This document shows positions 14,393 through 24,000 of a stretch of DNA of 35,583 bases, piece by piece (the first letter of the stretch is position 1; every line of letters begins with the position of its first letter). The stretch is taken from assembly GCA_022750155.1 (NCBI GenBank), contig JAKIWG010000023.1, forward strand, positions 1 through 35,583, written 5' to 3'. Position numbers and translations under genes: made by a program. This DNA is from Thermoplasmata archaeon (GTDB lineage Archaea > Thermoplasmatota > Thermoplasmata > Lutacidiplasmatales > UBA184). Below the pieces are notes generated by a model. It did no database searches. It worked only from the letters and a program-made list of their open reading frames with translations, and was not told where the DNA came from.

Positions 14393-16432
14393 ACGGAACC
14401 GCCTACGCTGTTCCCGTACCGGGTACGCCCCGGCCAGGACCAGATCCTCCGCGAGATCTCCGAGCTCTCGCGACGAGGCGGCGCCCTCCTGGTCGACGCG
14501 GCGACCGGCTCGGGCAAGACGGTGGCGACCCTCGCCCCGCTCCTGGAGCACGCCCAGGCGGCCGACCATCGCATCCTGTACCTGGTCCGCACCCACGCCC
14601 AGGAGATCCAGGTCCTCAACGAGGCCCGGGCGATCTCCCACCGCCTCTCCTCCCCGTTCCTGGCCCTCGGCCTGCAGGGCCGGCAGCGCCGCTGCTTCCT
14701 CCTCGAGGGGATGGCCGAGATCAAGGGCGCGACCGCCGAGGAGCACGGCAAGCTGTGCGCCGACCGAAAGCGGGCCACCCAGCACTCCTTCGACGAGGGG
14801 AACCCGTTCATCCCGCCCCCCGAGCTCCCCGAGGGCGGCTCGCTCGACCTGACGGACCTCGACGGCTGCGCGTACTATGCGCGGGTGCTCCAGTCGGACA
14901 TCGAGTCGCTCGCCGAGCGGTTCTCGAGTCGGCTCCCCACCCCCCGGGAGTTCGAGGAGTACGCCCGCTCCGAGAACCTCTGCCCGTACGAGCTCGTCAA
15001 GAAGCTCTCCGGGCGCGCCCTATTGCTGACGGCCCCGTACGCGTTCTTCTTCCACCCGCACATCCGCGCCTCCCTGCTGGCCTGGATGGGGGTCAGCCTC
15101 GACCGCGTCGACCTCGTCATCGATGAGGCGCACAACCTCCCCGACCACCTCCGGGAGCTCTCCACGGTCTCGCTCCCCCAGGAGACGGTCCGCAAGGCCC
15201 GGGCGGAGCTCCACGAGCGTGGGGATTTCCAGTTGCCCGACGGTCCCGGGGCCGGCCGGTTCTTCGAGATCGTCGCCGCGGCGATCGACGAGCTCGCCGA
15301 GGGCGTGGGCCACGAGGACGACGGGGTCCTGGCGCACTCCGCGTTCGAGGACGCGCTGCTCACGGCGATCGGGGGTACCTCCCACCGACTCGACACCTGG
15401 CTGGGACACCTCGCCACATGGGGGGAGTCGCTGCGCGAAGAGCGCCGCAAGGAGCGCAAGCTGCCCCGATCGTGGGTCCACACCGCCGCCCTGACGCTAC
15501 TTTCCTGGCCCCAGCTCGAGGCGCCGGGCTACGTCAAGGTCGTCACGAGGAATCCCCGCAAGGCGCTCGAGGCGTACGCCCTCGACCCGCGGGGGTCGGC
15601 GGCACCGGTCCTCGACTGCCACCTCTCGGTCCACCTCTCGGGCACGCTCGCCCCGCTCGAGGAGTACCGCGACGCGCTCGGACTCGGGGAATCCGCGCGC
15701 CTGCTCTCGATCCCCTCTTCGTTCCCTCCGGAGCACCGCAAGATCCTCTACGACCCGAGCGTCTCGACGCGCTACGAAGAGTTGCAGTCGGACCCGAAGG
15801 CGGTCGGTCGGATCGCCGACCGCCTCGCCGAGGTCCTCTCCGCCCTTCCGGTGAAGACGGCCGTCTTCTTCCCGAGCTTCGACCTGATGGAGAAGGTCCT
15901 CGCCGCCGGCCTCCACTCGGCCCTGCCGGCGGGGGCGGTCGTCGAGTCCCGCCGGCTCTCCATGGGCGACCTGTGGCGGTCCGTCGAGGGGTTCAAGAAG
16001 GACCCCGGGAACGGGGTCCTGCTGGGCGTCACCGGGGGTCGGATCGCCGAGGGGATCGACTTTCCGGACGAGGAGCTGGAGGCGGTCGTCGTCGTCGGCA
16101 TCCCGTACCCGAAACCGACGGCCAAGCGCGAAGCGCTCCGTGCGTTCCTCGACGCGTCGACCGGCCACGGCTGGGAGTACTGCATCGAGGCGCCCGCGCA
16201 GCGTGCGATCCTCCAGTCGATCGGGCGGATGATCCGGTCGGAGAACGACCGGGGCATCGCCATCATCCTCGACCGGCGCGCCCCCCAGTTCTCGCGGGTG
16301 CTCCCCGGTCTCGAAACGACCGATGCGCTGGGGGCGAAGGCGAAGGCGTTCTACGGAAAGCGGGCACGATGGTCGACCCCCCCGGCGGCCTCGGGGAAGG
16401 CGCCGGTGGCCGACCCCGGGCTCCCCGTCTGA
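14393..16432 (+). CDS. xpd: XPD-family DNA helicase
   Basis: The protein has 679 residues if it starts at the ACG 14393 (giving TEPPTLFPYRVRPGQ). The first ATG/GTG/TTG in frame is a GTG at 14522, directly after the Walker A motif ATGSGKT (37-43), and would remove motif I. Between the fixX stop and 14522 there is none, so a near-cognate start (ACG 14393 or CTG 14408) is needed. Four cysteines (about 101, 122, 159, 197) lie between motif Ia and the DEAH box and are the likely 4Fe-4S ligands of XPD. DEAH is at 244-247 (VIDEAHNL). C-terminal motifs include GGRIAEGIDFP and QSIGRMIRSENDRG. XPD is a 5'-3' superfamily 2 helicase used in archaeal DNA repair. The start is uncertain; the identity is secure. 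Confidence 0.9.
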   Translation, partial: TEPPTLFPYRVRPGQDQILREISELSRRGGALLVDAATGSGKTVATLAPLLEHAQAADHRILYLVRTHAQEIQVLNEARAISHRLSSPFLALGLQGRQRRCFLLEGMAEIKGATAEEHGKLCADRKRATQHSFDEGNPFIPPPELPEGGSLDLTDLDGCAYYARVLQSDIESLAERFSSRLPTPREFEEYARSENLCPYELVKKLSGRALLLTAPYAFFFHPHIRASLLAWMGVSLDRVDLVIDEAHNLPDHLRELSTVSLPQETVRKARAELHERGDFQLPDGPGAGRFFEIVAAAIDELAEGVGHEDDGVLAHSAFEDALLTAIGGTSHRLDTWLGHLATWGESLREERRKERKLPRSWVHTAALTLLSWPQLEAPGYVKVVTRNPRKALEAYALDPRGSAAPVLDCHLSVHLSGTLAPLEEYRDALGLGESARLLSIPSSFPPEHRKILYDPSVSTRYEELQSDPKAVGRIADRLAEVLSALPVKTAVFFPSFDLMEKVLAAGLHSALPAGAVVESRRLSMGDLWRSVEGFKKDPGNGVLLGVTGGRIAEGIDFPDEELEAVVVVGIPYPKPTAKREALRAFLDASTGHGWEYCIEAPAQRAILQSIGRMIRSENDRGIAIILDRRAPQFSRVLPGLETTDALGAKAKAFYGKRARWSTPPAASGKAPVADPGLPV

Positions 16433-16448
16433 TACACGGGCCAATACC

Positions 16449-16456
16449 CATAAGAG
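16449..16456 (+). promoter_or_regulatory. TATA-like box for the heptose operon
   Basis: CATAAGAG lies 24-31 bases before the GTG at 16480 and 17 bases after the XPD stop, so the heptose operon probably has its own leaderless transcript. The same motif precedes tRNA-Val. Confidence 0.45.
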
Positions 16457-16479
16457 GGCGACGGCGCCGTGGCCCGGCC

Positions 16480-17457
16480 GTGATCATCACCCGGACCCCG
16501 CTACGCATCTCCTTTGCGGGGGGCGGCACGGACCTGCCGGCGTACTACCGGAAGTACGGGGGCGGCGCGGTCACCAGCGCGGCCATCGACAAGTTCATCC
16601 ACGTGCTGGTGAACGACAAGTTCGACCGGTCGATCCGCGTCGCCGGCTCCCGGACCGAGAACGTCGAGCTCCTCGAGGAGCTGCAGCACGGCCTCGTCCG
16701 GGAGGCGATGCGGCTCACCGGGGTGACCGAGCGGATCGAGGTCCACACCATCGCCGACATCCCGTCGGAGGGGACGGGGCTCGGCTCCTCCTCGACGCTC
16801 ACCGTGGGGCTCCTCAACGCCCTCTACGCCCACCGGGGGACCCTGAAGGACCCCGCCCAGCTGGCGGAGGAGGCGTGCAAGATCGAGATCGACGTCCTCT
16901 CCGGCACCCTCGGAAAGCAGGACCAGTACATCGCGGCGTTCGGGGGGGTCCAGTACTTCGAGTTCCGCGAGGACGACACGGTCCGGTCGACGCCGATCCC
17001 GCTCAGCGTCGGCGACCTCGACGCGCTCTCCTCGCACATCTCCCTGTTCTACACCGGGATCACCCGCAAGGCCGATGGGATCCTCAAGGCCCAGGACGCC
17101 CGGACCGGCACGAACCGCGCCGCGCTCGACCGGATGCGTGAACTGGCGAGCGAGACCCGGGAGGCGCTCCTCCGCCGGGACTGGGCGCTCTTGGGACGGC
17201 TGCTCGACGACGGCTGGCAGCTCAAACGCACCCTGTCCGGCTCGATCTCGAACCCCCAGATCGACCACGCGTACGACCAGGCCCGGGCGGCCGGCGCGTT
17301 CGGGGGAAAGATCACCGGCGCCGGAGGAGGGGGTTTCCTCCTCGTGCTTCACCCGCCGGAAAGAAGCGCTCAAATAGCGAGCGCCCTCTCGCCGATGACG
17401 CGCTTCCCCGTGCGGATCCATCCCGAGGGGACGCGGATCCTGTTCGTCGGGCGGTGA
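16480..17457 (+). CDS. hddA: GHMP kinase, D-glycero-D-manno-heptose 7-phosphate kinase-like
   Basis: The protein has 325 residues from GTG 16480. This start gives the family N-terminus IITRTPLRISFAGGGTDLPAYY. The GHMP ATP loop PSEGTGLGSSSTLTVG is at 95-110, a KQDQYIAAFGG segment at 146-156, and the C-terminal GAGGGGF motif at 280-286. The sequence is closest in appearance to HddA and related sugar 1-kinases, which phosphorylate heptose 7-phosphate at C1 for nucleotide-activated heptose. The very next gene is a GmhA-like isomerase (4-base overlap), which makes the heptose 7-phosphate substrate and supports the call. Fucose-type kinases are relatives and remain possible. Neither GmhB nor HddC is seen in this window. 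Confidence 0.82.
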   Translation: MIITRTPLRISFAGGGTDLPAYYRKYGGGAVTSAAIDKFIHVLVNDKFDRSIRVAGSRTENVELLEELQHGLVREAMRLTGVTERIEVHTIADIPSEGTGLGSSSTLTVGLLNALYAHRGTLKDPAQLAEEACKIEIDVLSGTLGKQDQYIAAFGGVQYFEFREDDTVRSTPIPLSVGDLDALSSHISLFYTGITRKADGILKAQDARTGTNRAALDRMRELASETREALLRRDWALLGRLLDDGWQLKRTLSGSISNPQIDHAYDQARAAGAFGGKITGAGGGGFLLVLHPPERSAQIASALSPMTRFPVRIHPEGTRILFVGR

Positions 17458-18056
17458 CCTGGATGGGAGAGGGGATCGAACCGTACGTCAAGCGCTACGT
17501 GGAGGAGACCCACGCGGCGCTACGCGACCCGTACCTCGCCGCGAGCGTCGCCCGGATCGTGCCGGTCCTGCTCAAGGCACGCGAGGAGGGGCGGACGATC
17601 TACTTCTTCGGCAATGGGGGGAGCGCCTCGACGGCATCGCACTTCGTCTGCGACATCGGCAAGGCGACGATCCAGGGGGACCGAAGGAGGTTCCGATGCG
17701 TCGCGCTCGTCGACAGCGTGGAGACCGTGACCGCCTGGGCGAACGACACCGACTATTCGCGCGTCTTCTCCGAGCAGCTGGCGACGCTCGCGGTGAAGGG
17801 CGACGTGGCGTTCGGCATCAGCGGGAGTGGCAACTCGCCGAACGTGCTGAAGGCGATGGAGGTCGCCCATCAGAAGGGCCTCGCGACGATCGGGCTCACG
17901 GGGATGGGCGGCGGGAAGCTCAAGGGCCTGTCGGAGATCCCCGTGGTCGTCCCGTCGAACTCCATGCAGCACATCGAGGACGTCCATCTGCTCATCTGCC
18001 ACCTGCTCACCGCCTACCTCCGCGACGAGGTCCCGGCTCCTCCGGGAGCGGGATGA
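17454..18056 (+). CDS. gmhA: Phosphoheptose isomerase (GmhA-like SIS protein)
   Basis: The protein has 200 residues from GTG 17454, which overlaps the kinase stop; an ATG at 17463 is an alternative start. A SIS sugar-phosphate isomerase fold is shown by FFGNGGSAS (51-59) and GISGSGNSPN (121-130), the phosphate-binding serine loops. MQHIEDVHLLICHLL near 171-185 matches the C-terminal acid/His segment that provides the catalytic pair in GmhA. The enzyme converts sedoheptulose 7-phosphate to D-glycero-D-manno-heptose 7-phosphate in the cytosol. Placement between the kinase and the CBS protein, with 4-base overlaps on both sides, indicates one operon. Confidence 0.87.
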   Translation: MTWMGEGIEPYVKRYVEETHAALRDPYLAASVARIVPVLLKAREEGRTIYFFGNGGSASTASHFVCDIGKATIQGDRRRFRCVALVDSVETVTAWANDTDYSRVFSEQLATLAVKGDVAFGISGSGNSPNVLKAMEVAHQKGLATIGLTGMGGGKLKGLSEIPVVVPSNSMQHIEDVHLLICHLLTAYLRDEVPAPPGAG

Positions 18057-18910
18057 GCGTCAAGGTCCGCGATTACATGGTGCTCGAGGTCGAGCACCTG
18101 GAAGAGAACACGACGGTCGGCGAGGCGATCGACCGCCTGACCCGGAGCCGCCACCACGGGCTCCCCGTGATCGACCGCGACGGGAAGCTGGTCGGGTTCG
18201 TCAGCTCGAAAGAGCTGCTTCGCAACGCGAACCACCGCGACACGCGCCTCGCGTCGATCATCCGACCGGGCACGTACACCGCGAGCCCGGAGATGGCGCT
18301 CGACGACGTCGCGCGGATCATGTTCCGGTTCGGACTGCGCGACCTCCCGATCGTCGACGATGCCGGCAAGCTCTGCGGCGTGATCTCCAACCTCGACATC
18401 GTCCGCTCCCATTTCGAGCGGGCCTCGCCGGCGAAGGCGGAGACGCTCAAGCACCTCCTCTCGGAGCGCTACCAGTTCTCCTTCTCGTCGCGCCGGGGCC
18501 TCGTCCCCATCTCGAGCCTGACCCCCACGCAGTGGAAGGTCTACGAGGACGAGCTCGAGGGGCGTCGCTACGAGCTCGAACGCGGGTTCGCCGAACCCGT
18601 CCTGGTCGTGCAGAAGGGGGACCGGTGGATCCTGGTCGACGGCCACCACCGGGCGCTCGCGGCCCGGGAGATGGGGCTCGCGCAGCTCCAGGCGTTCATC
18701 CTCACTTGCGACAAACCCCACGAATTCTCGCAGCTCGAGACGGGGTTCGAGCGGATCGCGCGCGACCACCACCTCAACAGCCTCGCCGACATCGAGATCG
18801 ACCGGTCGGCCCACCACCCCCTCATCGAGGTCACGACCCAGCTCATCCGGCGGTTCGAGACCGAGGAGCCCCGCTCCCCGGCGGAACCCCGTTCCAACCA
18901 GGAAGCCTAG
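18053..18910 (+). CDS. Two CBS domains fused to a ParB/Srx-like domain
   Basis: The protein has 285 residues from ATG 18053, overlapping gmhA by ATGA. Residues ~8-60 and ~70-120 are a CBS pair (typical HHGLPVIDRDGKLVGFVS and RDLPIVDDAGKLCGVIS), which usually binds adenine nucleotides. Residues ~150-225 form a ParB/sulfiredoxin-like domain with WILVDGHHRALAAREMG, carrying the D-G-H-x-R motif (196-200). The ParB/Srx superfamily includes partition proteins, nucleases, sulfiredoxin and the archaeal free-serine kinase SerK, all using a nucleotide at this site. Translational coupling with the heptose genes suggests a regulatory or phosphotransfer role in sugar metabolism rather than chromosome partition (inference). 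The substrate is unknown. Confidence 0.8.
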   Translation: MSVKVRDYMVLEVEHLEENTTVGEAIDRLTRSRHHGLPVIDRDGKLVGFVSSKELLRNANHRDTRLASIIRPGTYTASPEMALDDVARIMFRFGLRDLPIVDDAGKLCGVISNLDIVRSHFERASPAKAETLKHLLSERYQFSFSSRRGLVPISSLTPTQWKVYEDELEGRRYELERGFAEPVLVVQKGDRWILVDGHHRALAAREMGLAQLQAFILTCDKPHEFSQLETGFERIARDHHLNSLADIEIDRSAHHPLIEVTTQLIRRFETEEPRSPAEPRSNQEA

Positions 18911-18940
18911 TCACCCGGCGAGCCGGCCCCCCCTGACCCG

Positions 18941-19801
18941 ATGACCGATCCGCCCCTGCCCGACCCGAACCGTTCCGACGGGCCGACCTTGCTCGTCGCG
19001 ATCGCCGGCGCGGGGCTGCTCGCCGATGGGCTCGCGATGGGCCTGGCGGGCACTGGCGCCCTGCTCCCGGCGGGGTCGGGCTCCCCGTCCATCCCGATAC
19101 TCCTCGCGAGCGCGGGAGTCGCGGCCCTCGGGTTCGCCCTGTTCCGTTTGGGACATCGGGTCGGCCAGGCCACGGGCGCCCATGCGCCCCGTCTTTTCCC
19201 CCTCGCGCCCCTTTGGGTTCAGCTCGGCGTGTACTTCGTCATCGTCCTCACGGCCGTGGCGGTCTTCCAGGGAACGTTCGAGACGTTCACTTCCGCGCAC
19301 AACGGGGGGGACCTCAGTGCGGCCCCGAACCGGGCGGCGGCGGACGGGCTCGTCGCCGCGGCCTCCGGGTTGCTCTGGGTCCTCACGCTCTACACGATCC
19401 TCGTGGTCCGGCGGGTCATCGGGATGGGACGGCGGATCGATGCCGTCGCCGGCACCGACGCGTATGGAACGGGGCCGATGGACTCGGACCCTCCCCCCCT
19501 CTCCGTCCCCCGCAGGTTGCCCGCGGTCCGGCGTCCGCCCGTACCGATCCGCTTCGTCTTCGCGTCGACCCTCCTCCTCGCCCTCTCCGCGTCCGTGGCG
19601 GTCCAGACGCTCGAGGTGGGGACCCTCCCCGCTCCCGCGCTCGACTGGTTATCGGCCCAACTGGCCCTCCCGGTCTGGATCGGTGTGGTGTCGAGTGGCA
19701 TTTCGGCCGCCGACCGGGGCATCCGCGACCTGGAGTGGCGATTCACGGTCCTCCGCCCGGTCTCGACGGGCTCGGGAACTCCGCCGACTCCCTCCGGGTA
19801 G
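18941..19801 (+). CDS. Polytopic membrane protein, unknown function
   Basis: The protein has 286 residues from ATG 18941. I count five likely membrane segments: about 17-40, 50-68, 92-112, 133-156 and 205-225, with a weaker one near 236-255. A Pro/Arg-rich loop (~175-200) separates the last segments and is probably cytosolic. There are no cysteines and no recognised catalytic or transport motif. It sits 30 bases after the CBS-ParB-like gene and 84 bases before a cupredoxin gene that has its own TATA-like box, so it could be the last member of the heptose operon. The identity is unknown. Confidence 0.65.
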   Translation: MTDPPLPDPNRSDGPTLLVAIAGAGLLADGLAMGLAGTGALLPAGSGSPSIPILLASAGVAALGFALFRLGHRVGQATGAHAPRLFPLAPLWVQLGVYFVIVLTAVAVFQGTFETFTSAHNGGDLSAAPNRAAADGLVAAASGLLWVLTLYTILVVRRVIGMGRRIDAVAGTDAYGTGPMDSDPPPLSVPRRLPAVRRPPVPIRFVFASTLLLALSASVAVQTLEVGTLPAPALDWLSAQLALPVWIGVVSSGISAADRGIRDLEWRFTVLRPVSTGSGTPPTPSG

Positions 19802-19849
19802 CACCGGACGGGCCGGGTCCGTCGGCCCGTGGGCCGATTCGTACACTAG

Positions 19850-19859
19850 GCATATCAAG
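19850..19859 (+). promoter_or_regulatory. TATA-like box for the cupredoxin gene
   Basis: GCATATCAAG lies 27-36 bases before the ATG at 19886, consistent with a leaderless or nearly leaderless transcript. Confidence 0.4.
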
Positions 19860-19885
19860 CGCCCTCAGGTCGGAGGCCGTCAGGG

Positions 19886-20944
19886 ATGTTTTCGCTCCGG
19901 CACCTCCCCGCTTCGCCTCGTTCGCTTCGGCGGGGGGCGAAAGCCTGTGCGGCCGTCGGGCTGGTGCTGCTCTTGGGGGCGCTGCCGTTCACGGCCGCCC
20001 ACCCGGTCGGAATGGTGCGGCAGAGCTCCAGCGGGGGAGGACCGGGGGGCGGGAACGGCCAGAACGTGGGGGTCAACCTGACCGCGACGGATGCCCCGGC
20101 GTTCACCCCGAATTCCTTCACCGCCGTGGCGGGGAGCGTCGTCGAGCTGAGGATCATGAACAACGGTTCCCTCGCCCACACCTTCACGCTCTCCAAGGCG
20201 GCGAACCACCGACTTCTGCCGAACGTGACGCCCGCCGAACTCAACGCGTTCTTCAATGCGAACGGCTCGTTCGTGAACGTCACCCTGGCCCCCCACTCGC
20301 TCACCTTCGCCAACCTCTCGGTCCCCGACGGCTCCGGCGGAAACAGCTACGAATTCGTCTCGGTCCTCCCGTACCAGTTCCAGGCCGGAATGGCCGGGTT
20401 CCTCAACGTCAGCGCCGGGGTCTCCGGGCCGCCGGTCTCCCTCAACGTGAACGCGCTCGCCGGCCAGACCCTCTGGGACCCCTCGGTGCTCGCGGTGAAC
20501 GCGTCGAGCTACCCGGTCGCGGTGGACGTCGCGGTGACGAACCTCGGGAGCTCGACCCACACGTGGTGGCTGAGCCCTTTCCCCAACTACAACCTCTCCT
20601 TCGCCAACTTCACCACGTTCTTCCAGGCGCACCCCCCGCTCGCATCGGTGAACCTGGCCAGTTCGCCGGGCGGCACGGTCCAGGCGAATTTCACCGTGGC
20701 CAAAGCGGGGGTCTACGAGTACATCTGCACCGTCCCCGGGCACTTTGCGAACGGAATGTTCGGATTCCTGTACATCGGGGTGCCCCCGCCCGCCCCCGCG
20801 GCCGCTCCGGGGACCGCGATCGTCCAGGAAGGGGTCCTGGTCTTGGGCGGGACCCTCCTCGGAGTCGGCGGAGCCCTGACCCTGGTCGCCTCCTTCACCG
20901 GCCGGTTTCCGAGGCAGCCGGGATCGGACGAGAGCCACCACTGA
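19886..20944 (+). CDS. Membrane-anchored protein with two cupredoxin domains
   Basis: The protein has 352 residues: a signal peptide (~17-38, AKACAAVGLVLLLGALPFTAA), two cupredoxin domains (~60-178 and ~185-298) and a C-terminal membrane helix (~313-337). The second domain has a complete type-1 copper site: His225 (THTWWL), Cys281, His286 and Met291 in YICTVPGHFANGM. The first has the same framework (His98, Met169), but the positions of Cys and the second His are Ser159 and Gln164 (FVSVLPYQFQAGM), so it probably binds no copper. It is likely an electron carrier or copper protein on the outer face of the membrane, acting with the respiratory chain encoded downstream (inference). N-glycosylation sequons are frequent. 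Confidence 0.82.
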   Translation: MFSLRHLPASPRSLRRGAKACAAVGLVLLLGALPFTAAHPVGMVRQSSSGGGPGGGNGQNVGVNLTATDAPAFTPNSFTAVAGSVVELRIMNNGSLAHTFTLSKAANHRLLPNVTPAELNAFFNANGSFVNVTLAPHSLTFANLSVPDGSGGNSYEFVSVLPYQFQAGMAGFLNVSAGVSGPPVSLNVNALAGQTLWDPSVLAVNASSYPVAVDVAVTNLGSSTHTWWLSPFPNYNLSFANFTTFFQAHPPLASVNLASSPGGTVQANFTVAKAGVYEYICTVPGHFANGMFGFLYIGVPPPAPAAAPGTAIVQEGVLVLGGTLLGVGGALTLVASFTGRFPRQPGSDESHH

Positions 20945-20967
20945 CCCTCGCGCCGATAGGGGAGCCC

Positions 20968-20992
20968 CGGGGCCCGGCACTCGAGGGCCCCG
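20968..20992. terminator. Hairpin after the cupredoxin gene
   Basis: CGGGGCCC (20968-20975) and GGGCCCCG (20985-20992) are a perfect 8-base inverted repeat with a 9-base loop, 24 bases after the stop. It may be a transcript end or processing site. The rest of the 140-base gap before the next gene shows nothing clear. Confidence 0.4.
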
Positions 20993-21084
20993 AGATGGAG
21001 TGGGTGTCGACGGCCGAGGTTCATGTAGCAGGGCCGGGTACCGGGCGAGGTCCCCACGGGTTCCCCGAACGCCCGTGAAGGTCC

Positions 21085-24000
21085 GTGCGAGAACCCGTGT
21101 TCCAGAACCGCTCCCCTCCGGCCCGCCGACTGGTCATGTCGGCAGGGCTCGCCCTGCTGGCGCTTCTCGTCAGCACTCCGACCGGGCTGGGGAGCCCCCA
21201 CCGCGATGCGTTGCTCGTGCCGCCGCATCACCCCGAGCTTTCCGCGGACCGCCTACCCGCTACGCGCCCCCTCCCCGTCGATTCGGTCGGTTCGAGTTCC
21301 GGCCCGGAGCTACTCGCGGGCACGCGGACCCTCCACGAACGCTTCGAAAACGTCGGTGGCTTGCTTCCGACCGGATCGGGGACCGCCCCGGTCCACCCGC
21401 ACCTTCTCACCCCGACCGCCGCCCCAAAGCACGCGCCGGCCCCGGGGTACACGGGCTCAGGAACGATCCACGGTACGGTCCTCGACAGCTACTTCGGCAC
21501 TCCGGTGGCGAACGTCAGCATCACCATCGTCCCCCTCTCGGGGTTCGGCTGCCTCCCGACCCCGTGCGGCGGAACCACGGACCGATTCGGCGCGTTCACC
21601 GTCAACGCGCCGGTCGGAGGAGACGTCGTTTCCCTCAGCAAGCCGTTCTATCTCGACAACCGAACCTGGACGACGGTCGCCAACGGGTCGAGCGTCTCGG
21701 TCGGTACGATCGACCTGGTCCACGACGGCTACGCGACGGGGAGACTGGAGGCGAACCTCCCTGGGACACCGCCGATCCCCGGGGTCCCGGTAAACGCTTC
21801 GTCGAGGGACCAATTGATCGTCGCCGAGCCGGGCGCGGTCACCGCCGTCAACGGATCGTTCACCGTTCCCGTCCCTCCGCTGCCGTCGATCGTGGACTTC
21901 GCCCCCTCCGGGAAGTTCCTCGCGAATCAGACCTATGTCAACGCCACTCCCTACTCGGTGGTCTCGGTCGGCACGGTCTACCTGGAAGGCGGGGTACTGG
22001 TCCGGGCGAAGCTTTTCGACGCGATCACCGGGGTTCCGATCGCGTCGAGCCTGCTCTCCCAACTTCAGGTCTGCACCCGCCGAGACGTCAGCAGCTGCCC
22101 GTTCGTGGTCGGCACGCAGAGCGTGCCGAACGGGCCGAACGTATCGGCGTACGCCCTCGCGGGGCCGTCCTATGTCGAGGCGATGGCGTACGGGTACGTG
22201 GTGAACCAGACCGCGATCCCCGACGTGCCACTGCTCCCGACCTCCCAGACCGACAACCTCGGCCGGATCAACCTGATGCCGATGGGGGCGCTCGAGGTCT
22301 CCACCAACCTCACCGGCTCTTCCACGCTCCCCACGGCCTGGCCGTCGGGGAACGTCACCGTCGTCGTCTGTACCCTCGACAACGTGATGATCGGGGTCCC
22401 GAACCCGAACTCCGACGGGCTGCTGGCCAGTCCATGCTGGGGTCCGAAGTACTCGGCCGTGGCGCCCATGACGAACAGTTACCCGGTCGGGGCCACCGCC
22501 ACGGTCGTGGGACCGCCGCTGCGCGACGTCGCCTTCCTGGAACCGGATACCGGAGGGGGCCGCCCCTTCGTGTTCCCGGTGGCCACCCGGCCGATCATGG
22601 GGATCGGCTATCCCTATCCGGAGTCCGCGGCCAATGTCACGTGGGTCAACCTGACCCCGGACCGGCTGACCGACTACGGCGGGTTCGACCTCACGGCGGG
22701 AACGTACGTCGACGGCAACCTCTCCTTGCTGGGAGGGAACGCCTCGTTCCTGGGGGCCTCGGCCGTGCAGGTCTGTTCCACCGACGAACCGGGAGTGTGC
22801 GCGGCCCCCGCGGGCGTGGGGGGAGCGTCGGCCCCGACCGGTTGCCCCACCGGGGGCTTGAGCTTCTGCGCCCCGGCGCCCCCCGGGCCGGACGAGCTCG
22901 TGGTGACCACGTTCGGAGTCGGCGCGAATCGGACGTGGATCGAAGCGCCCCGCGGTTGCTGTGCGCAGGACGGGCATCCGACCGCCGTGGGGACGATCGG
23001 GGTTCCCTCGGCGCTCCCCGTAGGTTCGGTGAATGGCTCCGTCTGGGCCGGACCCCGGCCCGACGGGAGCCCGGCGACCCCCCTCTCCGACCGGTTCGTC
23101 TCGGTCGAGACCTGCCTGATCGGTCCGGTCCCGGCCGGAGACTACGGGTCGGTGTGCAACTCGGGGGCGACGAACCTGACCGACGGGACGTTCTCGCTGA
23201 CGGCGCTGGTCGGCTGGAACCAGGTGACGGCGTACTCGGGGGGGTTCGCGACGAACTGGACCTGGATCGACGTGCAGGCGTCGAACACCACGGGTAGGAT
23301 CTACCTCGCCCCCGACGCGCAGGTCGCCGGACGGGTCGTCCGGCCGGACGGGGCGGGGGTCTACGCCGCCGATGTCGTCACCTGCGCGCTCGCGACGCTG
23401 GCGCTCTGCCACCCCCTCGGAGGGGGGCTGACCTCCTCGGATGGCCAGTACAACGGGACGCTCCAGGGTTCGCCGTACCCCGCGGGGGTCTACCAGGTGG
23501 AGGCGTCGGCCTCCGGCTACGCATCCAACTGGACTTGGGTCAACGCCTCCTCCGGAGCGCTCACCGTAGCTCCCACCATCGTGCTCTCGCCGCTGGGGAT
23601 CAACCAGAGCGCCCGGCTCACCCCCCGTGCCGGGGCGTCCCGGCCGGCCGCGGCCCCGGGCGGAGGGGCGTGGATCGACGGCCGGCTGGTCGACCGGAGG
23701 ACCGGCCTCGGCCTCGGGGGCGCCGTCCTTACCGCATGCCCCGTCACCGGCGGAGCATGCCTCCTGAGCCCGGACACGACGGGATTCGGGGGCGAGTTCA
23801 ACACGTCGCTTCCGTTTGGCGCCTACCACGTGTACCTCAACTCGAGCAACCACGGGAACGCGACGGCGTTCGCCAACGTCTCCGCCGCGTCGTACCTTCA
23901 CCTGGGGACGGTGGCGGCGGCCGCGGACCCGTTCGTCCACGGTCGGGTGCTCCTCGGGCCGTGGCCCGGAATCACACGGAAGCTCGGCCTCGGTCCGCTG

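Noticed and set aside
14242-15126. 294-codon frame over the start of XPD
   Set aside because: It is Pro/Arg-rich with no motifs and out of frame with both fixX and XPD.
15418-16479. Long N-terminal extension of the GHMP kinase frame over XPD
   Set aside because: The extension is an Arg/Pro-rich shadow of XPD. The GTG at 16480 has a TATA-like box at leaderless distance and gives the family N-terminus.
17696-18052. N-terminal extension of the CBS-ParB-like frame over gmhA
   Set aside because: This part is a shadow of the isomerase gene; the ATG at 18053 overlaps the gmhA stop in the usual ATGA form.
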